Below are positions 61,722 to 64,000 of a stretch of DNA of 64,000 bases, piece after piece (the stretch's first letter is position 1; every line of letters starts with the position of its first letter). The stretch comes from Paragorgia papillata (Eukaryota > Cnidaria > Anthozoa > Scleralcyonacea > Coralliidae). The position numbers and the translations under genes are program-made. The notes below the pieces were generated by a model that saw nothing but the letters and a program-made list of their open reading frames with translations, was not told where the DNA came from and ran no database searches. Location: NCBI GenBank assembly GCA_035771165.1, contig JAWNZC010000314.1:9576501-9640500 (forward strand), in the 5' to 3' direction.

Positions 61722-61968
61722 AGGCCCGGATTTACCAATTTTTGGGCTTACAGGCTAAGTGTGACGACACATTTCTAGGGGGGTCCGGGGGTATGCCTCC
61801 CCAGAATTTTTTTGAATTTTGGGTCTCTGAAACAGCATTTTGAGGACACTTTTGAGCAAAATATAAATGTCTGAAATCCCATTTTTTAACATTTTTTAAA
61901 ACTTGGGCCGTCCAAATTGTGGGCCTACAGGCTATAGCCTGGTAAGCCTATCGGTAAATCCGGGCCTG
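61722..61968. mobile_element. MITE 'caggcccggatttacc'
   Basis: Perfect-looking inverted ends caggcccggatttacc / ggtaaatccgggcctg, ~245 bp apart, with tgggcttacaggcta partner words inside. The CAGGC.. start is seen in some hAT-type non-autonomous elements; that assignment is inference. Confidence 0.75.
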
Positions 61969-63170
61969 CTGACTTAACTCTTTTATACACGTTGTTGTAG
62001 GAAATTGTGGGACCAATTTATCTTTTTACTTTTTCTAACACAACTACACAAGACGATTTTACTTAAGACATGGTGTAAACCAGTCAAGGGACCTTCCGTT
62101 TTATTTTATTTTTGATCTTATTTCTAAGAGATATCCACAAAAGTTGTGGTAACCTCAGTTTGATCATGGTTTGATATGGTATTTTACTTGTTCCGTAATA
62201 ATTAGGTTACTTGAAGCACCAACTAACGTTTATTGGAGAACGCTGGCTAATTTGTAGTATGGTGGGCGCACATATCATCATGGGCGGTTGTTTTTTTTTA
62301 AATTTAAAGGTTTCAACTTTCAAGTTTTCCTTGAGTTTACCACAGAATAAATACTAAGTGACTTTACTTGTAAGAATGCATGCCTGACTTTGCTTTTTTT
62401 AACTCATAGGTTTTTTAAAAAATAGGTTTGTTCTATGTTTAAGACTAGTAACATTTTTTATTTTTTTAGGTAAACTTGTGAAACTATTAAAAGTACAAAA
62501 ACACATCCCAGAATAACAGAATTTATAGGAACATCCCCAAAACCATATTTGCAAATGAAGTAATGAACGTGTGGAGCACTTTCGTACAACATCGTTTAAT
62601 GATAAGGTAACGAATGACATCAAACTGCCATATTAATGTCATAAAATTAATTTATTATTGTATATTGTTCAAACAACGAATTTTATATATTCAATATTGT
62701 AACCAAATCAAATGAAATTAACGTTTATAAGTATTTGCTGAAAACATAATATGTTAATATGATACTACGTCGTGCATTGCTAATTCAGGTGGCAGAATTT
62801 TTACAACAATTTACCAAAGAAAGCCACGTTGAGCGTGAAATAACGTGTATTAATTTAGAAAATTTGCCAATTTCCTATATGGTGATGAAAGAAAATTATA
62901 TATAATTTTAACGATAGTACAAGTATTCAAAAAAATATAATCTTGTAACATATTTATGTAGACATGTGCAATATTTGTCTAACATTCATTAAAATATACA
63001 GTATGTTCAAATTTACTAATTAAGTAAACCAGTATTTATATAATATAAGGTGCCACCATGTTGGCTATGAAAAATTGAAAATAGTAATGGAAGCAGTACA
63101 AACACGGATTGGAATAAAGAACAACCAGAAGTCCGACTCACATGAAAACTTGTCCCTTTTTTCTCAATGA
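61969..63170. other. AT-rich region upstream of the first RTK-A exon found
   Basis: No signal-peptide exon with a phase-1 donor was found on the minus strand, and no repeat with clear ends. The start of RTK-A is not visible here. Confidence 0.4.
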
Positions 63171-63345
63171 GCATTACTCCATCCTGGTAAGTTCCACCAG
63201 CACTTTTGACAGTCAAATTATCCAGTGGAACTTACCAGGATGGCGTAGAATGGTGATGTGATGATGACGATTGAGATATGCCAGGAGGGTAAAAAGTGCC
63301 AGTGGAACTTACCAGGATGGTGTAGAATGGTAATTTTTGACGTGC
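63171..63345. repeat. triplicated 'ggaacttaccaggatgg' with one inverted copy
   Basis: ccatcctggtaagttccacc at ~63180 is the complement of tggaacttaccaggatggcg at ~63222 and again at ~63302. A hairpin plus a direct copy; possibly part of an undescribed short element. Confidence 0.65.
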
Positions 63346-63635
63346 ACGAGGGCACTTACATCAAATGTGCCAATTAGACAGAGTTGGACTTCTGGTTCTT
63401 TATTCTGTGGTACAGACATGTATGTATTTGTGTATTTATATGTATAAAGCATATATGCAATACATATTTTGATAGTTGTCATGTTGGAAATTTCTTGCAT
63501 AAAACTACAGTACACCCAGATTTTTAAAATACTGTACAACACATTATTGTGAATAAAGGTGTAACTGTAGTTAGTTCATGATCACCTCAGTTTTCTTTGA
63601 TGTATCACAGTTGTTTATTTATAATAATTATACTC
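63346..63635. other. spacer
   Basis: Nothing firmly recognised; a possible short exon-like stretch is discussed in the findings. Confidence 0.3.
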
Positions 63636-63722
63636 CCAACCACGCATAAATCAAGTTAATGCCCTGGGCTAATATATATTAGCCCAGGGCAATTAACTTG
63701 ATTTATGCATGGTTGGGAAAAT
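63636..63722. mobile_element. short near-perfect palindrome
   Basis: cccaaccacgcataaatcaa, gttaatgccctgggctaata and the complement give a hairpin with ~38-bp arms and almost no loop (centre ~63679). Confidence 0.8.
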
Positions 63723-64000
63723 AAGGGTTAATCAATGGTCACAAATGTGATAAAGGATTTATCATTGTGACTACGTAAGTGGTAACTATGTATTAGTGAA
63801 CCTTGTAATATAAGTGACCTAAGTTACTCAGCCCTTCGGGCCTTGGTAAATAACTGACTTACTGACGTAGTTACCTTGGGTTTGGTAACTAACCTACACT
63901 TAAGTGGACACCAGTATCAAACACTATCTGTAAGTTAAACCCCAACATAAACCCTATGTCCTTATACTCATTCCCAGGTCCTACTCTGTAAAGCTTAACA
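63723..64000. other. window end, no gene seen
   Basis: Short inverted words (gtaactacgtaagt-like) only; nothing firmly recognised. Confidence 0.35.

Noticed and set aside
63016..63216. Minus-strand open frame with TVKSAGGTYQDGVMLIEKKG as an RTK-A first exon
   Set aside because: The donor after GTSFH would leave phase 0, not the phase 1 needed by 60443, and half of the stretch is a locally triplicated repeat.

Overview
This is eukaryotic, almost certainly animal, DNA. Genes are split into many short exons with GT..AG introns. Gene content is receptor tyrosine kinases (RTKs) and a secreted MANSC-domain protein, and more than half of the window is microsatellite, minisatellite, foldback MITE and SINE sequence. 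An early-branching marine invertebrate, most likely an anthozoan cnidarian with a sponge as second choice, fits the ~38% GC feel, the modular ectodomain exons and the repeat families. The species call is inference.

All three genes lie on the minus strand. (1) 8338 to 814: a complete six-exon gene for a ~499-residue secreted protein with a signal peptide, four tandem MANSC/MANEC-type eight-cysteine domains (one per exon, all introns phase 1) and an acidic C-terminus. (2) 34006 to 11825: a complete 15-exon RTK ('RTK-B', ~951 residues) with signal peptide, a 154-residue unrecognised N-terminal domain, three GCC2/GCC3 (ephrin-receptor-like) modules, one transmembrane helix, an intact tyrosine kinase and a Ser/Lys/Glu-rich tail. 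The tail looks shortened by a frameshift. (3) 60443 to 43147: the 3' 19 exons of a paralogous RTK ('RTK-A', at least 1232 residues) with nine GCC2/GCC3 modules, a transmembrane helix, an intact kinase and a 340-residue tail. Its first exons were not found and probably lie to the right of the window. I read exon borders from splice signals and checked that phases and frame lengths agree across every junction.

The two RTKs share exon sizes and intron phases through the kinase domain, so they are a tandem duplication. They differ mainly in the number of one-exon ectodomain modules. The MANSC gene is a head-to-tail neighbour; a ligand or co-receptor role is only a guess.

Introns and spacers hold a dense layer of mobile DNA: at least four 5S-rRNA-like SINE copies, several tRNA-derived SINE pieces, two LINE 3' ends, and many foldback/MITE elements. 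Several MITEs are flanked by TAA duplications (PIF/Harbinger-like), and some are nested. One MITE starts 13 nt inside an RTK intron. A tandem duplication has copied an RTK splice donor twice. No functional rRNA or tRNA gene, CRISPR array or prokaryotic operon was seen.
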